Assembly (NCBI RefSeq): GCF_009380215.1
Contig: NZ_WHUG01000002.1
Span: 310,001 to 374,000 of the forward strand
Reading direction: 5' to 3'
Origin: Rugamonas aquatica
GTDB taxonomy: Bacteria > Pseudomonadota > Gammaproteobacteria > Burkholderiales > Burkholderiaceae_D
DNA: 64,000 bases
Of the stretch, positions 49,201 through 56,922 are shown one piece after another; positions within the stretch are counted from its first letter, which is position 1; the number at the start of each line of letters is the position of its first letter. Made by a program: the position numbers and the translations under genes. The notes beneath the pieces are model-generated. The model searched no databases, was not told the DNA's origin, and saw nothing but the letters and a program-made list of their open reading frames with translations.

Positions 49201-50392
49201 CGCCTTCGGCGCCGCCGATGCCGGCGCGCTGGCGGCTTATGTGTCGCAGCAGCAATCGTTCATCGAAGCCACCGGCAAGGATGCCGAAACGCTGCTGCTG
49301 CAACTGGGCGGGGCCGGCGCCGGCAATCCGCTGGTGACGCGCTGGCAAGCCACGGTGGCCGACCTGAACCGCTACAAGCTGAAGAGCCCGACCAGCAGCC
49401 TGACCACGCTGGAGCAGTTCGTGCTGGCGGGCGCGGCCGATCTCGACCTCAACAACTGCCTGGACAAACTGTCGGCGCGCGCCGCCCAGCGCCGCGCCAC
49501 CGACGTGTTCTCCGAGCGCATGCAGGGCTTGCAGGCCGGGCTGTACTCGCGCTGCCGCGAGCTGATGCAGACCGGCTACCAGGACGCCTGGACCCGCTTC
49601 GCCGACGCCTTCAACGCCAGCCTGGCCAACCGCGCGCCGTTCCGCGCGCTGGCGCCGGCCGACGCCGGCGGCGGCGCCAACGCCAAGGCCGCGCCGGGCG
49701 AGCGCGTGCCGGCCGACGTCGACGAAGTCGGCGCCGTGCTCAAGCTGTTCGACCGCGTGCATGTGCTGGCGGTCGCCTCCGACCGCGACCCGACGCGGCC
49801 GTCGCCGGCCAGCACGGTGCGCAAGGTGGACGAGCAGATGCAGAAGGTGCGCGAATTCCTGGCGCCGCTGTATCCGAGCGAGGAAGGGCAGGCCGCCGGC
49901 CTGGACGTGATGGCCGAGTTCCGCGCCAACAGCGCCGTCGAAAGCGAAGGCAACAAGATCATCGACTGGGCGCTGACCATCGGCAGCCACACCGTGCACC
50001 AGCGCGACCCGGCGCGCGCGCTGCGCTGGGAACCCGGCCTGCCGGTGGTGCTGACCTTGCGCCTGGCGCAGGACGGCCCGGTGCTACCGAAAGCCGAGGC
50101 CGGCCATCCCGGCATGGCGGTCGACGAGCGCACCGTCAGCTACCGTTTCGACGATCCGTGGGCGCTGTTCAGCCTGGTGTCGGCCTACCGCGAGGCCGAT
50201 GCGGCGCCGGCGTCCGGCGCCCGTTCGCAGTTGCTGAAGCTGGAGTTCCCGATGGTGGCGGTCGGCGACGGCCGCATCGCCACCCGCGACAGCCGCGCCA
50301 GGGTGTATGTGCGGCTGACCGTCAGCGCGGCCGGCAAGCGCACGCCGCTGGTGTGGCCGCCGGTCTTCCCTGTCAAGGCGCCGGCCTGGTAG
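46211..50392 (+). CDS. tssM: T6SS inner-membrane core protein TssM (IcmF), P-loop absent
   Basis: A 1393-residue IcmF-family protein that spans the inner membrane and reaches TssJ through its periplasmic domain. Membrane segments are at about 10-33 and about 433-452. Most TssM have two N-terminal segments plus a third; here only one precedes the cytoplasmic domain, which works topologically if the N-terminus is outside. The Walker A site expected after the first domain boundary reads NEGSAGRELPL and has no GxxxxGKT. The rest of the periplasmic region and length are normal. Start GTG 46211; no earlier start exists in frame. Confidence 0.93.
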   Translation: MLNFLSDNTAIATLLVLTLLVMLLFAIVIWAAMKGAEKADQPAEQKPRLISADSLKQSFRVAVELIENNIAARSERYSLAWTLVLNEGSAGRELPLLQSGLQSALSTDSALTAGAQGISWNFFDHGVAVQLQSDLLGSPDPEASGANAMANSTWDDFLGLCRNYRPDRPFDSIVVAIPARAFLDADGAGQLDLAARAKAIHRRLWLAQNRLALRFPIYLAISDCETIPGFARFAAALPEPLRRSMLGWSSPHELAAPFQAQWMDTAMNEIVRTLSDSCAELCALEPSDADSSAYFLLPNQVERLRAGLKLFAEELMRPSAYHEPFLLRGVYLTGDCSDEAALLGAGLAADDDGFMTVDQAATGPAAALPERAEPSLSADGAAQASAYAAGQGSAVPAFLRDIFERKIFAEAGLVRSSSVHRMRRPAMNRAARWSAVAIPAVWVLGLVFATFNVHRLSNDIVLYLYKLDHDSRASLQASSRSLADPAQSRRRAIEALQNIEQMGNARLGSVFMPGSWPWFDDLHQRVRRRMEKGFADNAFDPLRRSMYGRVSELTGVPVDPVSGSLIIGGRCSLPARWAEMTSMPNTALNMENLPEFSALLQYVERMEQLDQVQQAMMRLKSDASGPPSGEDLALVVRILLGSELSGDPTHTAALFRRAARDVTSLTVEPLQVAAACSFRLAVRATAKRLYVNNGLLKAEQAIGEASAALYEADPKADAATNIVIWQALRAALKTQEAYLTSGKGAWMHRSTPDLGPAWDNLLQKAENVSMLGKATADEARKQIDDGFSQFISQWDATLAADSHSQGLSSGLEWVEANGAWAFAADRKALMDALNGLLSQPFMKVNHLSRLPEVPPGSTVSWDGSRLEQVQALTDARKRVQTDFLPKFPNMLQAPAARLADGALGETARDLLSQAYIISAREVQAPASEADRAKALRIRSWLQDLGANGVAENLTAVLSRDALTRLQLLDETLTRAEVFVPRDRAFRSWNGEKAPLLDAFGAADAGALAAYVSQQQSFIEATGKDAETLLLQLGGAGAGNPLVTRWQATVADLNRYKLKSPTSSLTTLEQFVLAGAADLDLNNCLDKLSARAAQRRATDVFSERMQGLQAGLYSRCRELMQTGYQDAWTRFADAFNASLANRAPFRALAPADAGGGANAKAAPGERVPADVDEVGAVLKLFDRVHVLAVASDRDPTRPSPASTVRKVDEQMQKVREFLAPLYPSEEGQAAGLDVMAEFRANSAVESEGNKIIDWALTIGSHTVHQRDPARALRWEPGLPVVLTLRLAQDGPVLPKAEAGHPGMAVDERTVSYRFDDPWALFSLVSAYREADAAPASGARSQLLKLEFPMVAVGDGRIATRDSRARVYVRLTVSAAGKRTPLVWPPVFPVKAPAW

Positions 50393-50415
50393 GCCGGGTT
50401 TAACGAGGTCTCGCC

Positions 50416-51051
50416 ATGTCATCCCTGCCTCCTCTCATGCGCGTTGCCGTGTTCGGCAGCTTCCATCGCGGCTTCCACGTGCTCAGCGAGCTGCTCAAAG
50501 GGCCGCTGGCGCAGCGCGTGCGCGTGGTCGGCGTGGCCACCGACGATGTCGGCTCGGACCATGTCAGCCGCGCGCGCCGGGTCTGGGCCTATCCGCACAG
50601 CCCGGAGGAGGAAGTGATGGTGGAGCGGCTGGCGCTGTCGCACGGCCTGGCGCCGTACAAGGGCCGCGTCAAGACCGACGAGTTCTACCAGCTGTTCGAG
50701 CAGCAGTGGAAGCCGGACCTGTGCATCACCGCCACCTTCGGCCAGCGCATCGACGCCCGGCTGTTCGAGCTGCCGGCCAAGGGGTTCTACAACCTGCATC
50801 CGTGCATCGACGACGGCTGGCCCTCGCACTACGCCGGCCCCAATCCCTTCCAGGCCTTGCTGGACAACGGCTCCGACCACGTGGTGATCGCCATGCACCA
50901 GATCGACGAGGGCTTCGACACCGGCCGCCTGCTGGCGCTGTCGGAAAAAATCTATGTGCCGGCCGGCGCTTCGGTGGTGGACTTGCACAAGCTGACCTCG
51001 CCGGTGGCGGCCAAGTTTTTTGCGCGCGAACTCGGCAAGATGCTACCGTAG
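50416..51051 (+). CDS. Formyltransferase-fold protein between tssM and tssA
   Basis: A 211-residue protein of the formyl_transf_N (GART/Fmt-like) fold. It starts MRVAVFGSFHRGFHVLSELL and carries the family substrate loop NLHPCIDDGWPSHYAGPNPF, followed by HQIDEGFDTG. The usual catalytic triad is Asn-His-Asp; N and H lie in NLHP and the Asp in MHQIDEGFDTG. It lacks the C-terminal domain of Fmt. It could modify a sugar nucleotide, amino acid or protein N-terminus. It is flanked tightly by tssM and tssA (23 and 12 bases). Function in secretion is unknown. Confidence 0.82.
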   Translation: MSSLPPLMRVAVFGSFHRGFHVLSELLKGPLAQRVRVVGVATDDVGSDHVSRARRVWAYPHSPEEEVMVERLALSHGLAPYKGRVKTDEFYQLFEQQWKPDLCITATFGQRIDARLFELPAKGFYNLHPCIDDGWPSHYAGPNPFQALLDNGSDHVVIAMHQIDEGFDTGRLLALSEKIYVPAGASVVDLHKLTSPVAAKFFARELGKMLP

Positions 51052-51063
51052 GCGGAATGGCGC

Positions 51064-52272
51064 ATGGCGACCATCAAAAACAATCTACGCAACCTGGTCG
51101 ACAAGGCGCGCCTGCTGATTTCCGATGACCGACCACCCCGTTTTGCTACCCCGACCGCCCCTATGAACGCACCGAGCCTGCCGATACCGCTGTCCCTGAT
51201 GAACCTGGAGCACCAGCAGGAACTGGCATTGCTGCTGGCGCCGCTGTCCGGGCCGCAGCCCTGCGGGCCGGCGCTGCGCTACGATCCGATCTTCACCGAG
51301 ATCCGGCTGGCGCGCGAGGAGGACGACCCCAGCCTGCCGATGGGGCAGTGGGAGCGGCCGCTGAAGAAGGCCGACTGGCCGCTGATCGAAAACCGCTGCA
51401 AGGCCATGCTGTCGAGCCGCTCCAAGGATTTGCAGATCGCCGTCTGGCTGCTGGAGGCGTGGACCATGCAGTACGGCATCGACGGCCTGTATCGCGGCCT
51501 GAGCCTGGTGGACCAGTTGCTGCGGCAATTCTGGGAGCCGCTGCATCCGGCCATCCAGGACGGCGACGCCGACGCCCGCATCGCGCCGCTGGAATGGCTG
51601 AACGCCTCGTTCTCGATGACGATGCGGGTGCAGATGCCTATCCTGAAGATCAACGGCCGCAAGCCGCCGGCGCAGAGCCTGTTCGACTGGGAGCGGATGA
51701 CGGCGCGCGAGCTGGCCGGCCAGCCGGGCGAGCCGCACGCCGACGGCGAGGCGCCGCTGACCCGCATCGAAGTGATCGCTTACGCCCGGCAGCGGCTCGG
51801 CCGCGAGCTGTCCACCCGCCTGCAGGTGGTGCAGCGCTGCCTGAATTGCCTGGAAACCATGTTGGCCTTTGTCGACCTGCAACTGGGCGGGCAGGCGCCG
51901 AATCTGTCTAAACTGAAGGGAACGCTGGTGGCGGTGGAGCGCGTGCTGCAACAGCTGGTTCCCGAGGAAAGGGAAGAAGAAATGACGACGCCCGAAGAGC
52001 CGCAAGGCGGCGAGGAAGTGATCGGCCTGGCGGCCGGGCTGGCGCCGCCGGCGGCGGCCCTGTCCGGCTGGAAGAACCGCGACGAAGCCTACGCGGCGCT
52101 GGGCGCGATTGCCGATTATTTAAGTCTGGTGGAACCGCACAGCCCGACGCCTTACCTGCTGCGCCGCGCCGTCAACTGGGGGCGCATGCCGCTGCCCGAG
52201 CTGATGGCGGAGATTATCCGGGAGGAGGGGGATCTGAACCGTCTGGTGAATATGCTGGGGCTGCGCGAGTGA
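51064..52272 (+). CDS. tssA: T6SS cap/baseplate protein TssA
   Basis: A 402-residue TssA with an ImpA_N domain (LALLLAPLSGPQPCGPALRY, about 60-190) and a C-terminal helical region ending WKNRDEAYAALGAIADYLSL and EPHSPTPYLLRRAVNWGRMP, typical of short TssA proteins that guide baseplate priming. With ATG 51064 there are about 45 residues of unusual Arg/Thr-rich sequence before the domain; ATG 51163 would give a more typical N-terminus but lacks a ribosome site. Last gene of the T6SS operon. Confidence 0.93.
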   Translation: MATIKNNLRNLVDKARLLISDDRPPRFATPTAPMNAPSLPIPLSLMNLEHQQELALLLAPLSGPQPCGPALRYDPIFTEIRLAREEDDPSLPMGQWERPLKKADWPLIENRCKAMLSSRSKDLQIAVWLLEAWTMQYGIDGLYRGLSLVDQLLRQFWEPLHPAIQDGDADARIAPLEWLNASFSMTMRVQMPILKINGRKPPAQSLFDWERMTARELAGQPGEPHADGEAPLTRIEVIAYARQRLGRELSTRLQVVQRCLNCLETMLAFVDLQLGGQAPNLSKLKGTLVAVERVLQQLVPEEREEEMTTPEEPQGGEEVIGLAAGLAPPAAALSGWKNRDEAYAALGAIADYLSLVEPHSPTPYLLRRAVNWGRMPLPELMAEIIREEGDLNRLVNMLGLRE

Positions 52273-52279
52273 CGCCGGC

Positions 52280-52405
52280 CTAGCGCAGCTGGTACAGCGA
52301 GGTGGTCTGGTCTTGCAGGACGTTTTCCGAGCACAACACGTAGGTCGATGCGCCAGCCAGGCTGAGCAGCAACGCGCCGAAGGCGAAATGGAGATAGCGT
52401 GTCAT
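52280..52405 (-). CDS. 41-residue small membrane or secreted protein
   Basis: A short open frame on the minus strand with a very good ribosome site (CAGGAG, 8 bases before ATG). The protein starts MTRYLHFAFGALLLSLAGAS, giving one hydrophobic helix at about 5-25, then a Cys and a short polar tail ending in Arg. It converges on tssA with a 7-base gap. No homology is recognised. The ribosome site and signal-like helix support it as real. Confidence 0.6.
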   Translation of the reverse strand: MTRYLHFAFGALLLSLAGASTYVLCSENVLQDQTTSLYQLR

Positions 52406-52530
52406 GACAAACTCCTGAGTGTGTGGGACTTCCGATGTAGCCAGAATAGCCCAGGAGATGTCGGACGGACATCAGCCGAATGTCCGGCGCTTTGTAGGAC
52501 AAACGCCCGTCTCTATCTTTTTGCCAATAT

Positions 52531-52983
52531 TTACTTGGTTTTCCAGACGATGATGGCGTCGGCCGGCGCGGTGTCGGTGGCGTTCGACACTTCCAGCCAG
52601 TGCTGCAGGCTTTCCGGCTGCTTGAGCTGGATGCCGGAGCCGTCGATGTAGCCGATCTGTTCGACCATCTTCGGGTCCATCTTGGCCTTGGACACGGTCG
52701 GCGCGCCGGCCACCATGCGGTCGTAGGCTTTGCGGGCCTTGTTTTCCCACTTGTGCAGACTGCTTTCGTCGAAGCGGTTGGCTTCGAAGTAGACCGTCAG
52801 CGAACCGTCCGGGTTGCCGTAGCCGACGATGCCGGCGCCTTTGCGGATCGTGGTGGAGGCGTTCACATCAAACATCGGGGTCGGCACGAACACGGCGGCG
52901 CGGCCGTTGATGTCGGGACAACCGACCGGCGTGTCCTTGCTGTAGGTGCTGACTTCGTGCAGGGGTGTTCTCTCTTGGGACAT
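52531..52983 (-). CDS. Unknown 150-residue protein next to the T6SS locus
   Basis: I do not recognise the family. Start ATG 52983 (MSQERTPLHEVSTYSKDTPV) was chosen; an upstream in-frame ATG adds 20 Ala/Ser-rich residues. The protein looks compact, with alternating strands (AAVFVPTPMFDV, GSLTVYFEANRF) and helices, contains a single Cys in VGCPDING, and has no signal peptide or TM segment. It is read toward the small 41-residue gene and away from the response regulator. A link to the T6SS rests only on position. Confidence 0.65.
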   Translation of the reverse strand: MSQERTPLHEVSTYSKDTPVGCPDINGRAAVFVPTPMFDVNASTTIRKGAGIVGYGNPDGSLTVYFEANRFDESSLHKWENKARKAYDRMVAGAPTVSKAKMDPKMVEQIGYIDGSGIQLKQPESLQHWLEVSNATDTAPADAIIVWKTK

Positions 52984-53157
52984 GGCTGGATGTATTCTTC
53001 GTGGGGTTGGGCTGGCGCTGCATGCGGATGCAGCGTCGATCATTGTAGCGCCAATCTAGTTCCATTAGGCAACAGCTACGCGAAAATTTTGTAACCGGTG
53101 ATGCCGGAGGCAAACTGCGCTATAGTTTATCGGTGACGGTCTCGATCGGAGGAAGGC

Positions 53158-53568
53158 ATGGCATCTCAGCAGCGATTGCGGGTGTTTATCGTCGATGACA
53201 ATGAAATGACGCGCGACTTGTTGCGCGTCATCATACAGGGCGAGCAATTCGACGTGGTGGGCGATGCCGGGACGGCCGAATCGGCCAAGCTGCGGCTGCG
53301 TTCGCAAAAGGCGGACATCGTTTGCCTGGACGTGGTGATGCCGGACGGCGACGGCCTGAGCCTGCTGGAATGGATAGGCCAGAAGCAGCCGCAGGCGGCC
53401 GTGCTGATGGTCACCGCCAGCGCCGACCGCAGCACGGTCGAGCAATCGCTGCGCAACGGCGCCAAGGGCTATATCGTCAAGCCCTTCACGCCGGGCGCGG
53501 TGATGGATACGCTCAACCACGTCGTCGCCAAAATGCGCGCCGCCCGCGCGACCGCCGGTCCGGCCTGA
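53158..53568 (+). CDS. Single-domain response regulator (CheY-like)
   Basis: A 136-residue receiver domain with no output domain. Acidic pocket D13-D14 in VFIVDDNEMTRD, phospho-acceptor D58 in IVCLDVVMPDGDG, conserved Thr near 87 and K108 in GYIVKPF. GGAGGA lies 5 bases before the ATG. It is followed 16 bases later by a MscS channel gene, so the two are probably co-transcribed. No histidine kinase is near. Confidence 0.93.
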   Translation: MASQQRLRVFIVDDNEMTRDLLRVIIQGEQFDVVGDAGTAESAKLRLRSQKADIVCLDVVMPDGDGLSLLEWIGQKQPQAAVLMVTASADRSTVEQSLRNGAKGYIVKPFTPGAVMDTLNHVVAKMRAARATAGPA

Positions 53569-53584
53569 TGGATGAGGAGCCTGG

Positions 53585-55096
53585 ATGCTGACGATAGATG
53601 GCCCGTGGATCAATCCATGGCATGCCGGTCTGGTTGCCGCCGTCCTCTTCTGCAGCGTGATGCAGCTGCTGCTGACCCGCTCCGATCCGGATAGTCCTCA
53701 TCTGTTCCGCAACAATCTGCTGTTCGGCGGCTTGTGCCTGATACTCAGCCTCTCCAGCAAGCTCATGATTAACATGGAGCAGCGCCAGGCCGCCGGCCTG
53801 TTCGAAAGCGCGTCCATGCTCGGCTTCGGCCTGCTGCTGATACGCATCCTCGGCCTGACCGCGTTCCGCGTGCTGCTGCCGGCGCTGCGCATGCACCCGC
53901 CGCGCATCATGGAAGACATCCTGCTGGTGCTCACCTACATCGTCTGGGGCCTGGTGTGGCTGCGCGTGGCCGGCCTGGACCTGAGCGGCCTGGTGACCAC
54001 CTCGGCGGTCATCACTGGCGTGGTCGCCTTTTCGATGCAGGAAACGCTGGGCAATATCCTGGGCGGACTCGCGCTACAGCTCGACAATTCGGTGCGCATC
54101 GGCGACTGGATCAAGGTCGACGACGTGCGCGGCAAAGTGGTGGAAGTCCATTGGCGCCATACGGCCGTGCGCACCAACAACGGCAGCCTGATCGTCATTC
54201 CCAACAGCGTGCTGATGAAATCGAAAGTGGATGTGTACAGCCGCGAGAGCAAGCCGGAGTTCCGGCGCTGGGTGAATTTCTGGATCGAGGATGGGGTGCC
54301 GCCGCAGCAAGTCATCGCCACCGTCCAGGCGGCGCTGCGCCAGACCCATATCGCGCATATCTCGTCGGAGAGGCCGCCCGAATGCATCGTCACCGATTAC
54401 CGCGAAGGCTTGATACAGTATGCGGTGCGCTACTGGCTCACCAATCCGGCGCACGACGACGGCACCGATTCCGCGGTACGCATCCATTTCTACAGCGCCT
54501 TGCAGCGGCAGAGCATGTCGCTGGCCCATCCGTGCATGGACATCCGCCTGAACACGGATACCGAGCGGCGTTCAAGCGCCCGGCTGGCGGCGGAAATGGA
54601 CGTGCGCAAGCAGGCCCTGGCCAAGGTGGCGCTGTTTTCCGGCCTCACCGAAGAGGAGCTGGCCAAGCTCGCCAAGGCGCTGCGCAACACGCCCTTCGTC
54701 AAGGACGACATCATCACCCGGCAAGGCGCGGTGGCGCATTGGCTGTATCTGCTGGTCGGCGGCGAGGCCGACGTGTGGTTCGAAGTCGAGGGGCAGGAGC
54801 GCGTCTACTGCGCGACGCTCAAGGCCGGCGATGTGTTCGGCGAGATCGGCCTGCTGACCGGCGCGCCGCGCGGCGCCACCGTCACCGCCAAGACCGATGT
54901 GCTGTGCTATCGGCTGGACAAGGAAAACTTTGCCTCCATCCTGCAGGAACGCCCCGAGCTGGCCGACCAATTCGCCCATGTGCTCAGCGACCGCAACCAG
55001 GTACTGAACGCCATCCGCACCGACCATGCCGAGCCTGAGCAGGCGCAGCAAGCCACCTATCTGGAAGGCATACGACGGTTCTTCAGGCTGCACTGA
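53585..55096 (+). CDS. MscS-family channel with C-terminal cyclic-nucleotide-binding domain
   Basis: An inner-membrane channel of 503 residues. Four hydrophobic helices precede the MscS pore helix and beta domain (VVAFSMQETLGNILGGLALQ, then NSVRIGDWIKVDDV). After about residue 340 a cyclic-nucleotide-binding domain appears, with its phosphate-binding cassette FGEIGLLTGAPRGATV. This is the bCNG architecture, in which some members are cAMP-gated rather than tension-gated. It follows a single-domain response regulator, suggesting a signalling unit of unknown input. Confidence 0.92.
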   Translation: MLTIDGPWINPWHAGLVAAVLFCSVMQLLLTRSDPDSPHLFRNNLLFGGLCLILSLSSKLMINMEQRQAAGLFESASMLGFGLLLIRILGLTAFRVLLPALRMHPPRIMEDILLVLTYIVWGLVWLRVAGLDLSGLVTTSAVITGVVAFSMQETLGNILGGLALQLDNSVRIGDWIKVDDVRGKVVEVHWRHTAVRTNNGSLIVIPNSVLMKSKVDVYSRESKPEFRRWVNFWIEDGVPPQQVIATVQAALRQTHIAHISSERPPECIVTDYREGLIQYAVRYWLTNPAHDDGTDSAVRIHFYSALQRQSMSLAHPCMDIRLNTDTERRSSARLAAEMDVRKQALAKVALFSGLTEEELAKLAKALRNTPFVKDDIITRQGAVAHWLYLLVGGEADVWFEVEGQERVYCATLKAGDVFGEIGLLTGAPRGATVTAKTDVLCYRLDKENFASILQERPELADQFAHVLSDRNQVLNAIRTDHAEPEQAQQATYLEGIRRFFRLH

Positions 55097-55116
55097 GGTG
55101 TGTGCAGGCCGGTTGG

Positions 55117-56316
55117 TTAGCCGACGCTGAACTGCACCGGGATGGACAGGTCGAGCGGGGCGGGGCGTTCTTCAGGCACGCGCGGCAGCGGCGCGGCGCG
55201 TTGCAGCGTCTCCAGCGCGGCCTGGTCCAGCGCCGGAACGCCGGAGCTGCGCTCGATGGCGGCCGACAGCACCTGGCCTTCGCGATTGACGCGGCAGCGC
55301 AAGGTCACCACGCCCTGATCGCCACGCGCGCGCGCGGCGGCCGGATAGCGGCGGAAGCGTTCCATGCGCGCCAGCACCTTGCCCTCCCAGCTCGATGCGC
55401 CGCTGAGTACTTCCTGCGGCGCGGGCGGCAGCGCGGGCGATGGCGGCGCTGCGGCCTGGGTCGCGGCGCTGGATGGCGCCACGCTGCGCGGCGTGCTGCT
55501 GACCGGCGCAGCGGCTGGCGGGGCCTCGGCAACCACGGGCACGGGCGTGGCGGCTTGTGCTGCGGGCGCTTGCGGCGACGGCGTTTCGCGCGGCGGCAGC
55601 TGGGGTTTTTCTTTCGGCGCGGAGTCCGGGCTGACGCGCTCGGCCTGGCGCTGCTCCACCGGCTTGGGCGGGGCGGCGGCAGGCAGGTAGAGCAGCATTA
55701 CATTGCGCTCGGCCTGCGGCACGATGGTGGCGCGCTGCGGGGCTTGTGCGTGGCCGTACAGTATCCACGCCAGCAGCGCGCCGTGGACGGCGACGATGGC
55801 CGCCGCGGCGAGCGGCCGCGAGGTGGCGCGGGCGTCCGTGCGTGCGGCGGCGCCGGCCGGGATGGTCGGGATGGCCGGCTCGGCCAGAGCTGCGGGCGGC
55901 CCCTCGGGACGGCGCAGCAGGTACACCACCAGCATCAGCTCGGACAGCCCGACCAGCACCACCACCGCCAGCGGCGGACGGCCCAGGCACATCGCGACGA
56001 ATCCGATCGCGATGCCCAGGCAGGCCATGCGCTTGCCGCGTCGCGACACGGCGCGGTGCTCGCGCCACTGGCGCAGTGATGCGCCGTAGCGCGGGTGCTG
56101 CAACAAGCGCTGCTCCAGCCGTGGCGAGGCGCGGCTGAAGCAGGCCAACGCCAGGATCAGGAAGATCGTGGTGGGCATCACCGGCAGCAGCGCACCGATC
56201 ACGCCCAGGGCCACCATCAGCATGCCGAGCGCCATGTAGCCCCAGCGCAGCAGGCGCGCGGCCGGCTTGTCGGCGCCGCCGTCCGGCGCTTCCTGCGTTG
56301 CCGGCGGTTGCATCAT
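55117..56316 (-). CDS. Fusion of DUF454 (YbaN-like) membrane domain with TonB
   Basis: A 399-residue protein in two parts. The N-terminal half is DUF454: WGYMALGMLMVALGVIGALL and PTTIFLILALACFSRASP, with TM helices to about residue 135. A further TM helix (about 170-188) then starts a classical TonB: a long Pro/Ala/Lys spacer (205-300) and a TonB_C domain ending at about 398, with RYPAAARARGDQGVVTLRCR and SGVPALDQAALETL. It would energise the heme receptor of this operon. YbaN and heme genes are neighbours in other proteobacteria, but the fusion is unusual. Its start overlaps the heme oxygenase stop by 1 base. Confidence 0.87.
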   Translation of the reverse strand: MMQPPATQEAPDGGADKPAARLLRWGYMALGMLMVALGVIGALLPVMPTTIFLILALACFSRASPRLEQRLLQHPRYGASLRQWREHRAVSRRGKRMACLGIAIGFVAMCLGRPPLAVVVLVGLSELMLVVYLLRRPEGPPAALAEPAIPTIPAGAAARTDARATSRPLAAAAIVAVHGALLAWILYGHAQAPQRATIVPQAERNVMLLYLPAAAPPKPVEQRQAERVSPDSAPKEKPQLPPRETPSPQAPAAQAATPVPVVAEAPPAAAPVSSTPRSVAPSSAATQAAAPPSPALPPAPQEVLSGASSWEGKVLARMERFRRYPAAARARGDQGVVTLRCRVNREGQVLSAAIERSSGVPALDQAALETLQRAAPLPRVPEERPAPLDLSIPVQFSVG

Positions 56317-56900
56317 CAGAGCGTGCGGCCGACGTGGCCGTGCATGCGCATGAATGCCGCCTCGGCGCCGGCGACCACGCGCGCCTCCTGTTCCGCATCG
56401 AGGCTGACGCTGTCGAGCGCGGCCGTGAACTGGCGCCAGTGCTGCGCCGCGCCGTCCGGATGGGCGGCCAGGTGGCGCGCGCCGAACCGGCCGTCCAGGC
56501 CCAGCTTGCCGGCCAGCTTGTACAGGATCGTGCCGCCCAGCTTGGAGCCCTCAGTCACGTACAACCAGCCCAGCGCCGTGGCCAGGTCGACGTTGATGTC
56601 CAGCGGCGCTTCCGGGCCGTCGGCCGGCAGCGCCGCGCCCAGGTCGTCCAGGTCGGCGGCGATGGCGGCGTAGCGGCGCCGCTCGTCGAGCTGCGGCAGC
56701 AGCGCGGCCAGGCCGGCGTGCTCGTACAGCGCGTCGACGTCGCGCAGGAAGCTATATTGCGCCTGCAGGAAGCGCGCGTAGTTTTCCTTGCTGGAGAAGG
56801 GCGCGCTGGCCATGATGCCGTCGTCCAGTTGTTGATGTGTCGCGGTGGTGCGCGCTTTCAGGCGCTGGCTGCGGCTCAGGGGAAGATCGTTAGGGTGCAT
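56316..56900 (-). CDS. Biliverdin-producing heme oxygenase
   Basis: A cytoplasmic enzyme of 194 residues that opens heme to release iron. The proximal heme ligand is H22 in RTTATHQQLDDGIM, and the distal helix holds the GSKLGG segment in YVTEGSKLGGTILYKLAG. It belongs to the bacterial HemO/PigA-like group. It follows the receptor gene by 22 bases and precedes the TonB fusion, matching a heme-iron acquisition operon. Confidence 0.93.
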   Translation of the reverse strand: MHPNDLPLSRSQRLKARTTATHQQLDDGIMASAPFSSKENYARFLQAQYSFLRDVDALYEHAGLAALLPQLDERRRYAAIAADLDDLGAALPADGPEAPLDINVDLATALGWLYVTEGSKLGGTILYKLAGKLGLDGRFGARHLAAHPDGAAQHWRQFTAALDSVSLDAEQEARVVAGAEAAFMRMHGHVGRTL

Positions 56901-56922
56901 GGGAATTCCTTTGATGGATGGC

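Noticed and set aside
18980..52983. Prophage or genomic island boundaries around the T6SS locus
   Set aside because: No integrase, flanking tRNA, direct repeats or composition break was seen at either edge.
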